DNA of 64,000 nt from an uncultured Bacteroidales bacterium. Lineage in GTDB: Bacteria; Bacteroidota; Bacteroidia; Bacteroidales; UBA932. The notes beneath the pieces were generated by a model that saw nothing but the letters and a program-made list of their open reading frames with translations, was not told the origin of the DNA and did no database searches. The position numbers and the translations under genes were made by a program. Within the stretch, counting starts at the first letter, position 1. The number at the start of each line of letters is the position of its first letter. Location: positions 1 to 64,000 of the forward strand of contig CASFPH010000003.1 of the NCBI GenBank assembly GCA_949296645.1. The letters run 5' to 3'. Shown in pieces: positions 55,181-64,000 of this stretch.

Positions 55181-56082
55181 GATTTCATATACTTTACAAC
55201 CAGTTCTATGGTAAATACAAGCGCCACGCCTATAACTCCGAATAAAACCGCATAAGCAAGTTCAGAAGAATTTCCGGTCTCCATCTCATATACCGAAGGG
55301 AGCACGGGACGGTCAAATCCGTCTCCCAATACCTGTTTCCACGGCCATACCTTTATAAGCGACCCTATCATGAACCCCGAGAGTACGCATATCGTCTGCA
55401 TGTAGAATCTGGAGAGCAGCCATGAAAGGAAATGCGAAAACGCTATTATGCCGATAAGAGCTCCCAAACCGAAAACAACTATGACCGGAATATCGAAATC
55501 CGTAAGAGCTTTCATTATAAAGGCATATTTGCCCATGAGCAAAAGGATGAAACTTCCAGAAATGCCAGGAAGTATCATTGCACAGATAGCAATCATGCCG
55601 GACACAAATACAAACCACAGGGCATCCGTTGTCTCGCCCGGAGTTACCATACAGATCCAAGCCGCAGCTGCAATTCCGAATACTGCCGAAATCACATATG
55701 ATAACTTCCACTTGTCCACTTCCCTCAATACGTATATTGCAGAGGCGACTATAAGACCGAAGAAGAAAGACCATACCTCAACGGGATGGTGAACCAGAAG
55801 ATACTGCATAAGCTTCGCAAGGGAAAAGACACTTATCAGAATTCCGGCAAAGACAGATATGAGAAAATTTCCGTTTATCGAACGCCAGAATCCTGCTATG
55901 TCGAACGAGAGCAGTTTCTTCAGTGCAGCGCCGTTTATGGATTTTATGGAATTTATCAGTTCAGCGTATATTCCTGTAAGGAAAGCAATGGTTCCACCTG
56001 ATACACCTGGTATGACATCGGCAGCCCCCATGCAGACGCCCTTTACCGCCAATACAATATAATCCGAGATTTTTCTTTTCAT
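55168..56082 (-). CDS. DUF368 family, PopT-like undecaprenyl-phosphate translocase
   Basis: 304 residues from the ATG of MKRKISDYIV. About eight membrane helices, with the paired signatures GAADVIPGVSGGTIAFLTG (near 15-33) and MILPGISGSFILLLMGKY. DUF368 proteins are reported to flip undecaprenyl phosphate back across the inner membrane for cell-wall and LPS synthesis. Length is typical. It starts 61 bases after the TPR gene and may be the last gene of that operon. Confidence 0.9.
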   Translation of the reverse strand: MKRKISDYIVLAVKGVCMGAADVIPGVSGGTIAFLTGIYAELINSIKSINGAALKKLLSFDIAGFWRSINGNFLISVFAGILISVFSLAKLMQYLLVHHPVEVWSFFFGLIVASAIYVLREVDKWKLSYVISAVFGIAAAAWICMVTPGETTDALWFVFVSGMIAICAMILPGISGSFILLLMGKYAFIMKALTDFDIPVIVVFGLGALIGIIAFSHFLSWLLSRFYMQTICVLSGFMIGSLIKVWPWKQVLGDGFDRPVLPSVYEMETGNSSELAYAVLFGVIGVALVFTIELVVKYMKSHKS

Positions 56083-56143
56083 CTTTTTTAAATTTTTACG
56101 CCGGCAAATATAACACATTCCTCAGGAAAACAAAGATTCTGTA

Positions 56144-57016
56144 TCATTTATCCTGAACATCATTATTTTTCTCCCTGATTCCGGAAAGGAGCCTGTTCAT
56201 CTTATCATACTCATTGACAAAAGAATAAGCTTCCGCAAGGGTAATTTTGGAGAAGTTGTCTTCCGGACATACCTTAAGATAATTTTCGAATTCTTCAACC
56301 GCACCCTCATAATCCTTGAGGAAAAACTTGGTAAAAGCTATGTTTCTCCCTGCTGCTACTGAATCTGGCTGCAGCGTTCTTGAGAATATGAACGACCTTA
56401 AGGCATCGTCATATTTACCTGACACATTCTGTATCTCTCCCAAAATATTCCAGCCCCATGAGTCATAAGGATAACATGAAACAAGCAATCGCGCCACCTT
56501 CTCTGCATATTCATTCTTTTCTTCCTTGAAAAGCGCAAGTGTCATTTCGGAAAGTATCGTCATATTCGTTTCATCATATGCAGGATAATACAGATTTCTG
56601 TTATAACCATACGCCTTCAGATAATAACCGACAGCCTCATGAAAAAAGGATTGTTCAGACATGTCCCCGGCATAGACCATAAGCATGTTTACACGGTTGA
56701 ATGCTGCATCCGAGAATACATCGTCATACCATCCGTCAAGCATATCTTCACTTTCACATTCGCTTTCGCATTCCTCTCCCTGGAAATCCCCATCATAAAA
56801 TGCAGGAAAATCATTCGAAAAAGAATCGTCCACATTAGCTTCTCCTATAAAATCGGAAAGCATAGACAGTCCTTTCTCAAAAAAAGAGGAAGAATCGCGT
56901 CTGTTTCCGCAAAGAAGTTCGCATCTGGACAAATAAAACCAATACAACGGTTCTTCTGAAACATCATGCGCCATGGCTGCCTTCATATATTTTTCCATAA
57001 CGTTGCAATCCGTCAT
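56144..57016 (-). CDS. Tetratricopeptide repeat protein
   Basis: 290 residues. Several TPR-like units, the clearest around GWNILGEIQNVSGKYDDALRSF and YEGAVEEFENYLKVCPEDN (about 185-260). An acidic stretch (EECESECESEDM) lies near 77-90. No signal peptide, so it is cytoplasmic. Start overlaps the end of DUF6913 by 4 bases. A protein-protein interaction role is assumed; nothing more specific is visible. Confidence 0.8.
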   Translation of the reverse strand: MTDCNVMEKYMKAAMAHDVSEEPLYWFYLSRCELLCGNRRDSSSFFEKGLSMLSDFIGEANVDDSFSNDFPAFYDGDFQGEECESECESEDMLDGWYDDVFSDAAFNRVNMLMVYAGDMSEQSFFHEAVGYYLKAYGYNRNLYYPAYDETNMTILSEMTLALFKEEKNEYAEKVARLLVSCYPYDSWGWNILGEIQNVSGKYDDALRSFIFSRTLQPDSVAAGRNIAFTKFFLKDYEGAVEEFENYLKVCPEDNFSKITLAEAYSFVNEYDKMNRLLSGIREKNNDVQDK

Positions 57017-57570
57017 TTTTCAGATCCGCTCATTGCAGTCAGATATTCCGACAGCGATTTGATAAAATATGCCCCTGAAAGTCTTTCACCGGAAGGTCCG
57101 TTTATCACGAGATCTGCTGATCCGTCATTTCCTCCGGTCGAAACCTTGAAACCTGATGAAGACATCAGAATAAAATAACATGCAGTAAAGCTTCCTACAG
57201 AAAGGTCTATAAGCATATCGTACTTTACTGAAGCCAGCTCCTTCACCTTTGACGACGAAGGTATACCTGAAAAATTCAGGTCCTTATACGGAAAAACATA
57301 TGCTCCGTCTTCAGGTACGCATGCTGACTTTGCAAGTTCCTTTCTTCCGGTTTCAAAAACCGCGACATCAACCACGGCCCTGGCCGGAACAATCGATTTA
57401 ATCACGGAAACCGCCTCCAACGTCTCTTTTTCCAATGGTGTGTCCACAACTGCAAGAACTGATGAAACACCAGACAGGTTCACCAGTCTTGCAGTCCTGT
57501 TCCCATGGGAAACTTTCAGTTTCTCCAAAGCCTTGCGTCTTGCCCTCCTTATAAAAAAACCGAATAACAT
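57013..57570 (-). CDS. DUF6913 family protein
   Basis: 185 residues. A basic N-terminus (IRRARRKALEKLKV) and a Rossmann-like pattern (VSSVLAVVDTP, VDVAVFETGRK, YDMLIDLSVGS) match DUF6913, a Bacteroidetes family of unknown function, by recollection. No signal peptide. It lies 26 bases after the ProXp-like gene and overlaps the TPR gene. Confidence 0.65.
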   Translation of the reverse strand: MLFGFFIRRARRKALEKLKVSHGNRTARLVNLSGVSSVLAVVDTPLEKETLEAVSVIKSIVPARAVVDVAVFETGRKELAKSACVPEDGAYVFPYKDLNFSGIPSSSKVKELASVKYDMLIDLSVGSFTACYFILMSSSGFKVSTGGNDGSADLVINGPSGERLSGAYFIKSLSEYLTAMSGSEK

Positions 57571-57596
57571 CTGAAATCATTTAATCAAAAAAACAC

Positions 57597-58088
57597 TCAA
57601 TAAAGTTCGGTGAACTCATACGAATTTCCAACGCACGACAGATAACGTTCGAAATCCTCCATACGCAAAACCACCGTAGCCCTGTTGTCATTGGGATGAA
57701 AGCTCACCTTTCCGTAATTCTTCAAATTTCGGTCCAAAAAAAGGTAAACATGATTTTCATGGTCATTTATCAGACCGAAAGGTGATACGGAACCCGGTCT
57801 CAATCCAAGATACCTTTCCATTCTCTGTTCCGAAGCAAATGAAAGTTTTCCCTGTTTCAAACGGTGCTCAAGATCATGTATGTCAAGATTCCTGTTGCAG
57901 TCAAAACATACCAGATAATGTCTGTTTCCTTTGTGGTTCCTGAAAAACAGATTCTTGCAATGTACCGATCCGTCATTTTTCCAGTACTGCTTCGCCACAT
58001 CTATGGTCGGAGATTCCGGATGATGGTAACATTCAAAAGGTATTCCGTTCTTTTCAAGATAATCCAATACGCATTCTTCTCTTTCCAT
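57597..58088 (-). CDS. Prolyl-tRNA synthetase-associated (YbaK/ProXp) domain protein
   Basis: 163 residues, a free-standing member of the INS/YbaK editing family. HHPESPTIDVAKQYW, HCKNLFFRNHKGNRHYLVCFD and PGSVSPFGLIND are the family landmarks; the Lys in CKNLFFRN is the usual catalytic position. It would remove misacylated Ala from tRNA-Pro (ProXp-ala type) or a related mischarged tRNA. First gene of a minus-strand run with DUF6913, TPR and DUF368. Confidence 0.9.
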   Translation of the reverse strand: MEREECVLDYLEKNGIPFECYHHPESPTIDVAKQYWKNDGSVHCKNLFFRNHKGNRHYLVCFDCNRNLDIHDLEHRLKQGKLSFASEQRMERYLGLRPGSVSPFGLINDHENHVYLFLDRNLKNYGKVSFHPNDNRATVVLRMEDFERYLSCVGNSYEFTELY

Positions 58089-58139
58089 ATCGATATTTTG
58101 TTCCGCAAGTTACAAAAAAAGAGACATATGAGACAATTG

Positions 58140-58174
58140 AAAAAAGCGTGTCGAATGATATGGATTCGACACGC
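58140..58174 (-). terminator. Terminator of the C1 peptidase gene
   Basis: GCGTGTCGAAT (58146-58156) pairs perfectly with ATTCGACACGC (58164-58174). On the minus strand the stem is followed by TTTTTT. It lies about 30 bases after the stop of the C1 peptidase gene. Confidence 0.85.
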
Positions 58175-58206
58175 CCTTCTCTTGTAAAAAAGTATATTCT
58201 CCAATA

Positions 58207-59409
58207 TTACCTGATACCGAGTTTTGCCTTTATATCCGCAGGTATGGCATCCTTATGAAGAACTATATTCAAAGTCTTGAATTTTACGAATGCTTCGGAT
58301 GCATACCATATTCCCTGGTATTTGCTGTTGGTTCCCCAAGAGTTCTTCACCATATAATATTTCTTTCCTGTCTGATCTTTTGCTATACCGAAGATATGCA
58401 TGCCGTGGTCATCAGTAGTAAGCTGATTGTCGAATTCTTCCTGCCTCAGTTCCTGAGTGATTTCCTTTTCAGGACCAGGTTTTTCGGTCAGCATTGCAGT
58501 TTTTTCGGCAGCAGTCGCACCAAGCCATCTTGCCTGATCCGAACCGCTGGTTTCTACAGCCTCGATATCAGGAACTACAGCGATTCCGTTTCTTGTAAAT
58601 CCCTTTTCGCTGACATCGGAAGCCCATGCAAAAGTATATCCCTGCATTATCGCATTTTCCATTACTTCCATGAATTCATCAAGAGGAAGGTTGTATGACA
58701 TATCGCTTCTCCAATTGTCAGGTACTTCTATCGCGAACTGCGTATAGAAAGGATGATGAGTAAATGAAGTCAGCGAAACATAATCGTCTGCATTCAAGCC
58801 TATTGACTGCCAGTATGATTCTGGAGTATATTCTTTTCCGTCAACAGTAAATTTCTCAGGTCTTTCACCGAGATATGCGGAAAGAATACCTTCAAATCCA
58901 GCATGCCAAGCAGGAGAAAGCTTTCCGAGAGGCTTTTTAACCAACGCCTTGAGATATGCTGCGGTAACTGCATCAAGTTCACCGTGTGCGTGGGATTTTT
59001 CCCCGTAATTCAGGCCTGGCATGGCTGATTCAGGAACAATACCGTTTTCCTTTATTACGGTAAGTACGTCACCGAAAGAACTTCCAGGACCATAATTGAA
59101 TATACCGTACATCCTCAAATATTTCACAGCCTTGTCTGAAAGGGCCTTGGACACTACGAACATTTCCGACAGATCCAATTCCTTGTTTGAAACCCTCAAA
59201 GCTTCGGATTCTATAAAGGACAATCCGGAGAAACACCAGCAGGTACTTGATCTGTTCTGGTTCTTTACCGAAGTAATAGGATTCTCCTTGATTACCGTAA
59301 ACTGGAATCCTTCAGGTTCAGCATTCTTTTTCTTGTCTTTTGCAAAAGAAAAAGAAGGTACGATCATTGCCGCAGCCATGACAGCCAAAGATACTTTCTT
59401 AATATACAT
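58207..59409 (-). CDS. Exported C1 family cysteine peptidase (bleomycin hydrolase/PepC-like)
   Basis: 400 residues. Signal peptide (to about FSFAK). The papain-like site is complete: Gln in VKNQNRSSTCWCFSG with catalytic Cys in TCWCF, His in DDHGMHIFGIA and Asn in VKNSWGTN. Sequence and length fit the bleomycin-hydrolase or aminopeptidase C group, here in an exported form common in Bacteroidetes, so it probably trims peptides in the periplasm. It has its own -7 box (59454-59461) and terminator, so it is likely monocistronic. Confidence 0.92.
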   Translation of the reverse strand: MYIKKVSLAVMAAAMIVPSFSFAKDKKKNAEPEGFQFTVIKENPITSVKNQNRSSTCWCFSGLSFIESEALRVSNKELDLSEMFVVSKALSDKAVKYLRMYGIFNYGPGSSFGDVLTVIKENGIVPESAMPGLNYGEKSHAHGELDAVTAAYLKALVKKPLGKLSPAWHAGFEGILSAYLGERPEKFTVDGKEYTPESYWQSIGLNADDYVSLTSFTHHPFYTQFAIEVPDNWRSDMSYNLPLDEFMEVMENAIMQGYTFAWASDVSEKGFTRNGIAVVPDIEAVETSGSDQARWLGATAAEKTAMLTEKPGPEKEITQELRQEEFDNQLTTDDHGMHIFGIAKDQTGKKYYMVKNSWGTNSKYQGIWYASEAFVKFKTLNIVLHKDAIPADIKAKLGIR

Positions 59410-59453
59410 GATTTTAAAATTAAAGTTATTAATAATAAATGTTCAAATAAATT

Positions 59454-59461
59454 CAAATGTA
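59454..59461 (-). promoter_or_regulatory. -7 box of the C1 peptidase gene
   Basis: The minus strand reads TACATTTG, a fit to TAnnTTTG, 45 bases before the ATG. No TTTG is present at the -33 spacing. Confidence 0.4.
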
Positions 59462-59480
59462 CGAATAAAAAAACTAATTC

Positions 59481-60116
59481 CTATGGAATGTTCATAAATT
59501 TATGGGTCTGCAATGAAATGCACCACTTCGGGTTATCCTTCACATATTCTATAACACGCGGCAGGATATCCCGGCTGCGGCTCCATTCCGGCTGCAGATA
59601 CAACCTGCATTTCCCGGAAACCTTTTCTGCATTGTATTCAGCCCACTCGAAATCATCTTCCGATTCTATTATGACCTTCAATTCGTCCGCATACCTGTAA
59701 TTTACGTCAAGCGGGGCCTTCCTGCGTTTCGGAGAAAGACATACCCAGTCGAAACTACCGCTGAAAGGACGGGAACCAGATGTTTCAAGAAGCAGTATCT
59801 TCCCTTCCTTCCTTAGCATGGAACATAATTTTTCCAAATTGTATTTCAGGGGTTCGCCTCCGGTAATAACCACATATTCCGATGGAAAAACTTTTACCCT
59901 GTCCACTATTTCCTCTACTGAGACCGGAGGAAAACGCAACGGATCCCATGTCTCCTTAGCATCACACCAACTGCAGCACACATCACAGCCTCCAAGCCTT
60001 ACAAAACAGGCAGCACGCCCGGTATTATATCCTTCGCCCTGCAATGTATAGAAAATCTCAACCAAAGGAAGCGCAAGACCTTCCTTGAAAATTTCCATTT
60101 CTTCACCTCTTGACAT
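59481..60116 (-). CDS. queE: 7-carboxy-7-deazaguanine synthase QueE
   Basis: 211 residues. Radical SAM enzyme of queuosine and 7-deazapurine synthesis that turns CPH4 into CDG. LVEIFYTLQGEGYNTGR is the QueE N-terminus, the cluster cysteines lie in CDVCCSWCD (CX3CX2C), and VITGGEPLKY and LLETSGSRP follow. Length typical of the small QueE form. A second ATG (MEIFKEG) is six codons in. It follows the acyl-CoA ligase gene after 18 bases. Confidence 0.93.
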   Translation of the reverse strand: MSRGEEMEIFKEGLALPLVEIFYTLQGEGYNTGRAACFVRLGGCDVCCSWCDAKETWDPLRFPPVSVEEIVDRVKVFPSEYVVITGGEPLKYNLEKLCSMLRKEGKILLLETSGSRPFSGSFDWVCLSPKRRKAPLDVNYRYADELKVIIESEDDFEWAEYNAEKVSGKCRLYLQPEWSRSRDILPRVIEYVKDNPKWCISLQTHKFMNIP

Positions 60117-60134
60117 AAAAGTCCCCCATATAGA

Positions 60135-61784
60135 TCATTTGTACAGATATCTTTTTATTTTCTGCGTTGCTGTCTTTTCAAACGGCACATCCTGTTCCTG
60201 TATTTCCAGAATACGGGAAGCCTTGTTGACTCTGGAATTGACATATTCAAGCAATTCATCCTTGAGTGTCCTGAGCTTTTCAGCCATGCTTTTCACTCCG
60301 TCAGAAAGATGGTGCATGGACTCTATCTGATCATAATTGAAATATATCATGGCTATCAGCTTCTCCTTCTTCTTGACCACCAGAGACTCTACCACATAGT
60401 CATTTTCATTTATGACAGCCTCGATTTCTTCCGGATAAATATTCTCCCCGCTCGCCCCGAGAATCATATTGTCCACCCTGCCCATGATATAAAGATTGCC
60501 TTTTTTGTCCAGACGCCCCAGGTCCCTTGTTCTGAACCATCCGTCTTCCGTATAAACCGATTCGGTCTTGACCTTGTCCCTGTAATAACCTTTCATGACA
60601 TTAGGGCCCTTCACCACTATCTCTCCGATACCGTCAGCGGTAGGATTGAGTATTTTCAGGTCAACTCCGCTTATTGCAGGTCCTGTGGATCTGAAAGGCA
60701 CTTTTCCAGGTATTGCTCCAGCCAGAAGCGGGGCGGTTTCCGTAAGTCCGTAACCTATGGCATACGGAAATCCGGCATCAACAAGAAATCTCTCTACCAT
60801 ACTGTCCAGTTTCGACCCGCCGATACCGAAAAAGCGGAGATTACCGCCGAACATTGCCAGAAGTTTCTTGCCTGCTACCTTGTGGAACATTCTCCTGACA
60901 AGAGGGATGGAATACAGGAACTGCATATAGAAATTCTTCGTAAACACAGGTCTGACCTTGTTTTTGTATATCTTTTCCACTATCAAAGGCACACTGAGCA
61001 TTATCGAAGGTTTCACAGCCTGCAGGGCAGGCATCAGTAATGAAGGAGTCGGTGCTCCGCTCAGATACACTACTGAAGAGCCTCTGGAAAAAGGATAAAG
61101 CATGCCTATGCTGCATTCATATGCATGTGAAAGCGGCAATATTGAAAGGAATACATCATTTTCATCGACAGGAAAAAGTTCGTATGCCATTTTCACCTGG
61201 GAAACAAGATTACGGTGTGTAAGCATGACCCCTTTTGATGAACCGGAAGTTCCAGACGTATAAATGATCGACGCGACATCATCCTGATCCGGAGATCCGG
61301 CCATCAGGACTCCTGTTCCGTATCCGTCGCTTCTTGCCACATTCATCTCGTCAGAATTTCCTTTAACTATGGAGAGGTCGTCAAGAACAGTTACGGACCT
61401 TATACTGTCGAAAACTGATGGAGAAAGCTTGTAATACAGTTTTTTTGACACCAGTACATCCTTTGCTCCCGAATGTTCTATTATGTTCGCAAGTTCAAAT
61501 GCGGTAAAATCAGGCAAAAGAGGAACAACCACACATCCTGTAATACATATTGCCAGATAGGCTGCAGGCCAGTTCGGCATGCTGCCCGAAAAAAGTATGA
61601 CCTTGTCTCCCTTTTCGACACCGCATGTCTCCAGTACCGACGCAATCTTCCGCACCCTTTCTCCGAATTCCCTGTATGTCAGGGATTCACCCTTTATCTG
61701 CGAAAACGACGTTCGGTCCGGATATTTTTGTATATTCCCGTCAAATATATCTCTTAATGTACAAATTTCCTTTTCTTCAGACAT
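60135..61784 (-). CDS. AMP-dependent long-chain acyl-CoA synthetase-like ligase
   Basis: 549 residues from the ATG of MSEEKEICTL. ANL superfamily: the phosphate loop IIYTSGTSGSSKGVMLTH (about 175-192), GYGLTETAPLLAG, DGWFRTRDLG and RVDNMILGASGENIYPEEIE are clear. Activates a carboxylic acid, most likely a fatty acid, with ATP and CoA. The C-terminal Lys of the family lies near FEKTATQKIKRYL. The substrate length cannot be set. Divergent from pssA, so lipid metabolism is a shared theme. Confidence 0.9.
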   Translation of the reverse strand: MSEEKEICTLRDIFDGNIQKYPDRTSFSQIKGESLTYREFGERVRKIASVLETCGVEKGDKVILFSGSMPNWPAAYLAICITGCVVVPLLPDFTAFELANIIEHSGAKDVLVSKKLYYKLSPSVFDSIRSVTVLDDLSIVKGNSDEMNVARSDGYGTGVLMAGSPDQDDVASIIYTSGTSGSSKGVMLTHRNLVSQVKMAYELFPVDENDVFLSILPLSHAYECSIGMLYPFSRGSSVVYLSGAPTPSLLMPALQAVKPSIMLSVPLIVEKIYKNKVRPVFTKNFYMQFLYSIPLVRRMFHKVAGKKLLAMFGGNLRFFGIGGSKLDSMVERFLVDAGFPYAIGYGLTETAPLLAGAIPGKVPFRSTGPAISGVDLKILNPTADGIGEIVVKGPNVMKGYYRDKVKTESVYTEDGWFRTRDLGRLDKKGNLYIMGRVDNMILGASGENIYPEEIEAVINENDYVVESLVVKKKEKLIAMIYFNYDQIESMHHLSDGVKSMAEKLRTLKDELLEYVNSRVNKASRILEIQEQDVPFEKTATQKIKRYLYK

Positions 61785-61817
61785 AACAAATAATATTGAG
61801 TCTTGATTGTCGTAATA

Positions 61818-61844
61818 CAAAGTTATCAATTAATATTAACTTTG
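61818..61844. promoter_or_regulatory. Back-to-back -7 boxes for the ligase and pssA genes
   Basis: CAAAGTTA (61818-61825), read TAACTTTG on the minus strand, faces TAACTTTG (61837-61844) on the plus strand with 11 bases between. Both fit TAnnTTTG. The minus box is 34 bases from the ligase ATG, the plus box 18 bases from the pssA ATG. The two promoters overlap. Confidence 0.6.
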
Positions 61845-61861
61845 CGAAAAAATAACGGGCC

Positions 61862-62614
61862 ATGACAACATTACAAAAGATGAATCCATTAAAATATATA
61901 CCCAATACCATTACTTGCCTAAACCTCGCATGCGGCGCCGCAGCTACTGCAATCTCTTTCCATCAGGACTACAGGACGGCTATAATCCTCATCCTTGCCG
62001 CTGCCGTATTCGATTTTTGCGACGGTCTTGCCGCAAGAGCGCTGAATGCATATTCAGCAATCGGAAAGGAACTGGATTCCCTTGCAGACCTGATAAGTTT
62101 CGGGACAGCTCCGGCCATGATACTCTACAACATACTTGCACCTGTACACGGAGAGATATCCATAGTATCCATGTCCCCTTTCGTAATAATCATAGGTTCG
62201 GCGCTGAGACTTGCAAAATTCAATACCGACGACAGACAGAGTGACAACTTCAGGGGTCTGCCGACACCGGCATCGGCTCTGCTTATAGGCTCCGCGATAT
62301 ACTACGTTTCCGACAATCCAGCCTCTCTCAGAAACATGGGGGAAAGCATTTCCCTTATACCTCTGGCATCCATAGCGATATTCGCCCTGCTTATATCGGA
62401 CATTGAAATGACATCGCTGAAGTTCAAGGGATTCGGATTCAGGAAAAACCTGAGAAGATATATGGTACTGTTTCTTGCAACCGTAACGGCAATACTTTTC
62501 TATATTCCTTCGAAATCGGTTTCGCTTGCACTCTTCGCAGCTATCTGTTCATACATAGCTCTGAATATCCTTCTGGCAATAATATCCGTTATCTACCATA
62601 AATTCATAAAATAG
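61862..62614 (+). CDS. pssA: CDP-diacylglycerol-serine O-phosphatidyltransferase PssA
   Basis: 250 residues, inner membrane. Makes phosphatidylserine, precursor of phosphatidylethanolamine. The CDP-alcohol phosphotransferase signature is complete: DGLAAR, GKELDSLAD. Start residues MNPLKYIPNTITCLNLACG are typical; the ATG six codons earlier (MTTLQK) is used here, with both possible. Six to eight membrane helices. Ends at the bidirectional terminator 62649-62694. Confidence 0.94.
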   Translation: MTTLQKMNPLKYIPNTITCLNLACGAAATAISFHQDYRTAIILILAAAVFDFCDGLAARALNAYSAIGKELDSLADLISFGTAPAMILYNILAPVHGEISIVSMSPFVIIIGSALRLAKFNTDDRQSDNFRGLPTPASALLIGSAIYYVSDNPASLRNMGESISLIPLASIAIFALLISDIEMTSLKFKGFGFRKNLRRYMVLFLATVTAILFYIPSKSVSLALFAAICSYIALNILLAIISVIYHKFIK

Positions 62615-62648
62615 CAGACTCCGCGGTTTGCAACGGACAAGACATAAA

Positions 62649-62694
62649 AAAGGTTGCGTCATAATGAATCGACAGTCATTTTGACGCAACCTTT
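62649..62694. terminator. Terminator between pssA and GAPDH
   Basis: AAAGGTTGCGTCA (62649-62661) pairs with TGACGCAACCTTT (62682-62694). The plus side continues to ATTATT and the minus side to a T run, so it can end both convergent genes. Confidence 0.85.
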
Positions 62695-62732
62695 ATTATT
62701 GTTTGTTCCACTCGACTATTGTCGGGCGAAGA

Positions 62733-63749
<1,017 letters not shown>

Positions 63750-63776
63750 TTATTTGTTGATAAAATCAATTTAATG

Positions 63777-63784
63777 CAAATGTA
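63777..63784 (-). promoter_or_regulatory. -7 box of the GAPDH gene
   Basis: The minus strand reads TACATTTG, 39 bases before the ATG at 63737. A TTTG is present upstream but at too short a distance for the normal -33 spacing. Confidence 0.45.
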
Positions 63785-63833
63785 GGAAAAAATGTGCCAA
63801 AATCACTACCTTAGCGGACAAATTTTTTGCTGT

Positions 63834-64000
63834 ATGGAGATATTGATAACCAACGATGACGGATATCTTGCAAAAGGTATCCGGGAAATTGCGGAACTCA
63901 TGAAAGAATTCGGAAATGTCACCATCGTGGCACCTGAAAAAGGGCATTCGGGAATGTCTGCGGCATTCTCGCTGGGAAAGACATTGACACTCGAAAAAGT
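63834..64000 (+). CDS. surE: 5'/3'-nucleotidase SurE, N-terminal part (cut by window end)
   Basis: 55 complete codons are visible. MEILITNDDGYLAKGIREIA has the conserved NDDG metal-binding motif at residues 7-10, and VAPEKGHSGMSAAFS follows in the usual place. SurE removes phosphate from nucleoside monophosphates in the cytoplasm. The gene runs out of the window in frame. It is divergent from gapA. Confidence 0.92.
   Translation, partial: MEILITNDDGYLAKGIREIAELMKEFGNVTIVAPEKGHSGMSAAFSLGKTLTLEK

Overview
The window is a chromosomal segment of an anaerobic member of the Bacteroidales. Evidence seen in the sequence: repeated promoters of the Bacteroidetes type (TTTG about 19-21 bases before TAnnTTTG), few Shine-Dalgarno sites, a TonB-dependent receptor with a carboxypeptidase-regulatory-like N-terminus, Bacteroidetes-restricted families (DUF4491, DUF6850, DUF4876, DUF6913, HYC_CC_PP-like), a PPi-type phosphofructokinase, the HydG maturase of [FeFe] hydrogenase, a flavodiiron protein and a double-cubane-cluster reductase with its activase. 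I cannot fix the genus. No rRNA, tRNA, CRISPR array, transposase or prophage was recognised.

Layout. 1-930: no protein gene; a 246-bp tandem repeat, a 13-bp tandem repeat, and a near-perfect sigma-54 promoter that would drive only a roughly 75-nt terminated transcript. 939-4061 (minus): DUF4435 Toprim-like protein, double-cubane reductase and activase. 4153-8149 (minus): transglutaminase-like lipoprotein, YitT membrane protein, NifX-like protein. 8276-9393 (plus): EFR1-type flavodoxin-ferredoxin fusion and DUF4491. 9426-15355: an AraC regulator divergent from a TolC, HlyD and two ABC-2 permease export operon that lacks an ATPase gene. 15534-17768: EamA transporter and PPi-PFK.

17931-30259 (plus) is a closely packed run of ten housekeeping genes: ligA, flavodiiron protein, thioesterase, YihY, hydG, RelA/SpoT, Ig-like lipoprotein, DUF2520, kdsC and Maf.

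30411-46038 (minus) is the most unusual part: a 15.6-kb cluster of a Cys-rich HYC_CC_PP-like peptide, an S9 peptidase, three paralogous exported C25 (gingipain-like) proteins with helical-repeat tails, a TonB-dependent receptor, a DUF4876 lipoprotein and a DUF6850 outer-membrane barrel. I infer a surface peptidase and uptake system, possibly not described as a unit.

46173-48654: small HTH protein, lipocalin and MFS transporter, with a palindromic element in the divergent promoter region. 48735-55180: an RND efflux operon with a divergent AraC regulator; its intergenic region shares an 18-bp operator-like sequence with the first AraC/efflux locus. 55168-61784 (minus): PopT-like DUF368 protein, TPR protein, DUF6913, ProXp-type editing protein, exported C1 peptidase, QueE and acyl-CoA ligase. 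61862-64000: PssA, GAPDH and the first 167 bases of surE, cut by the window edge.
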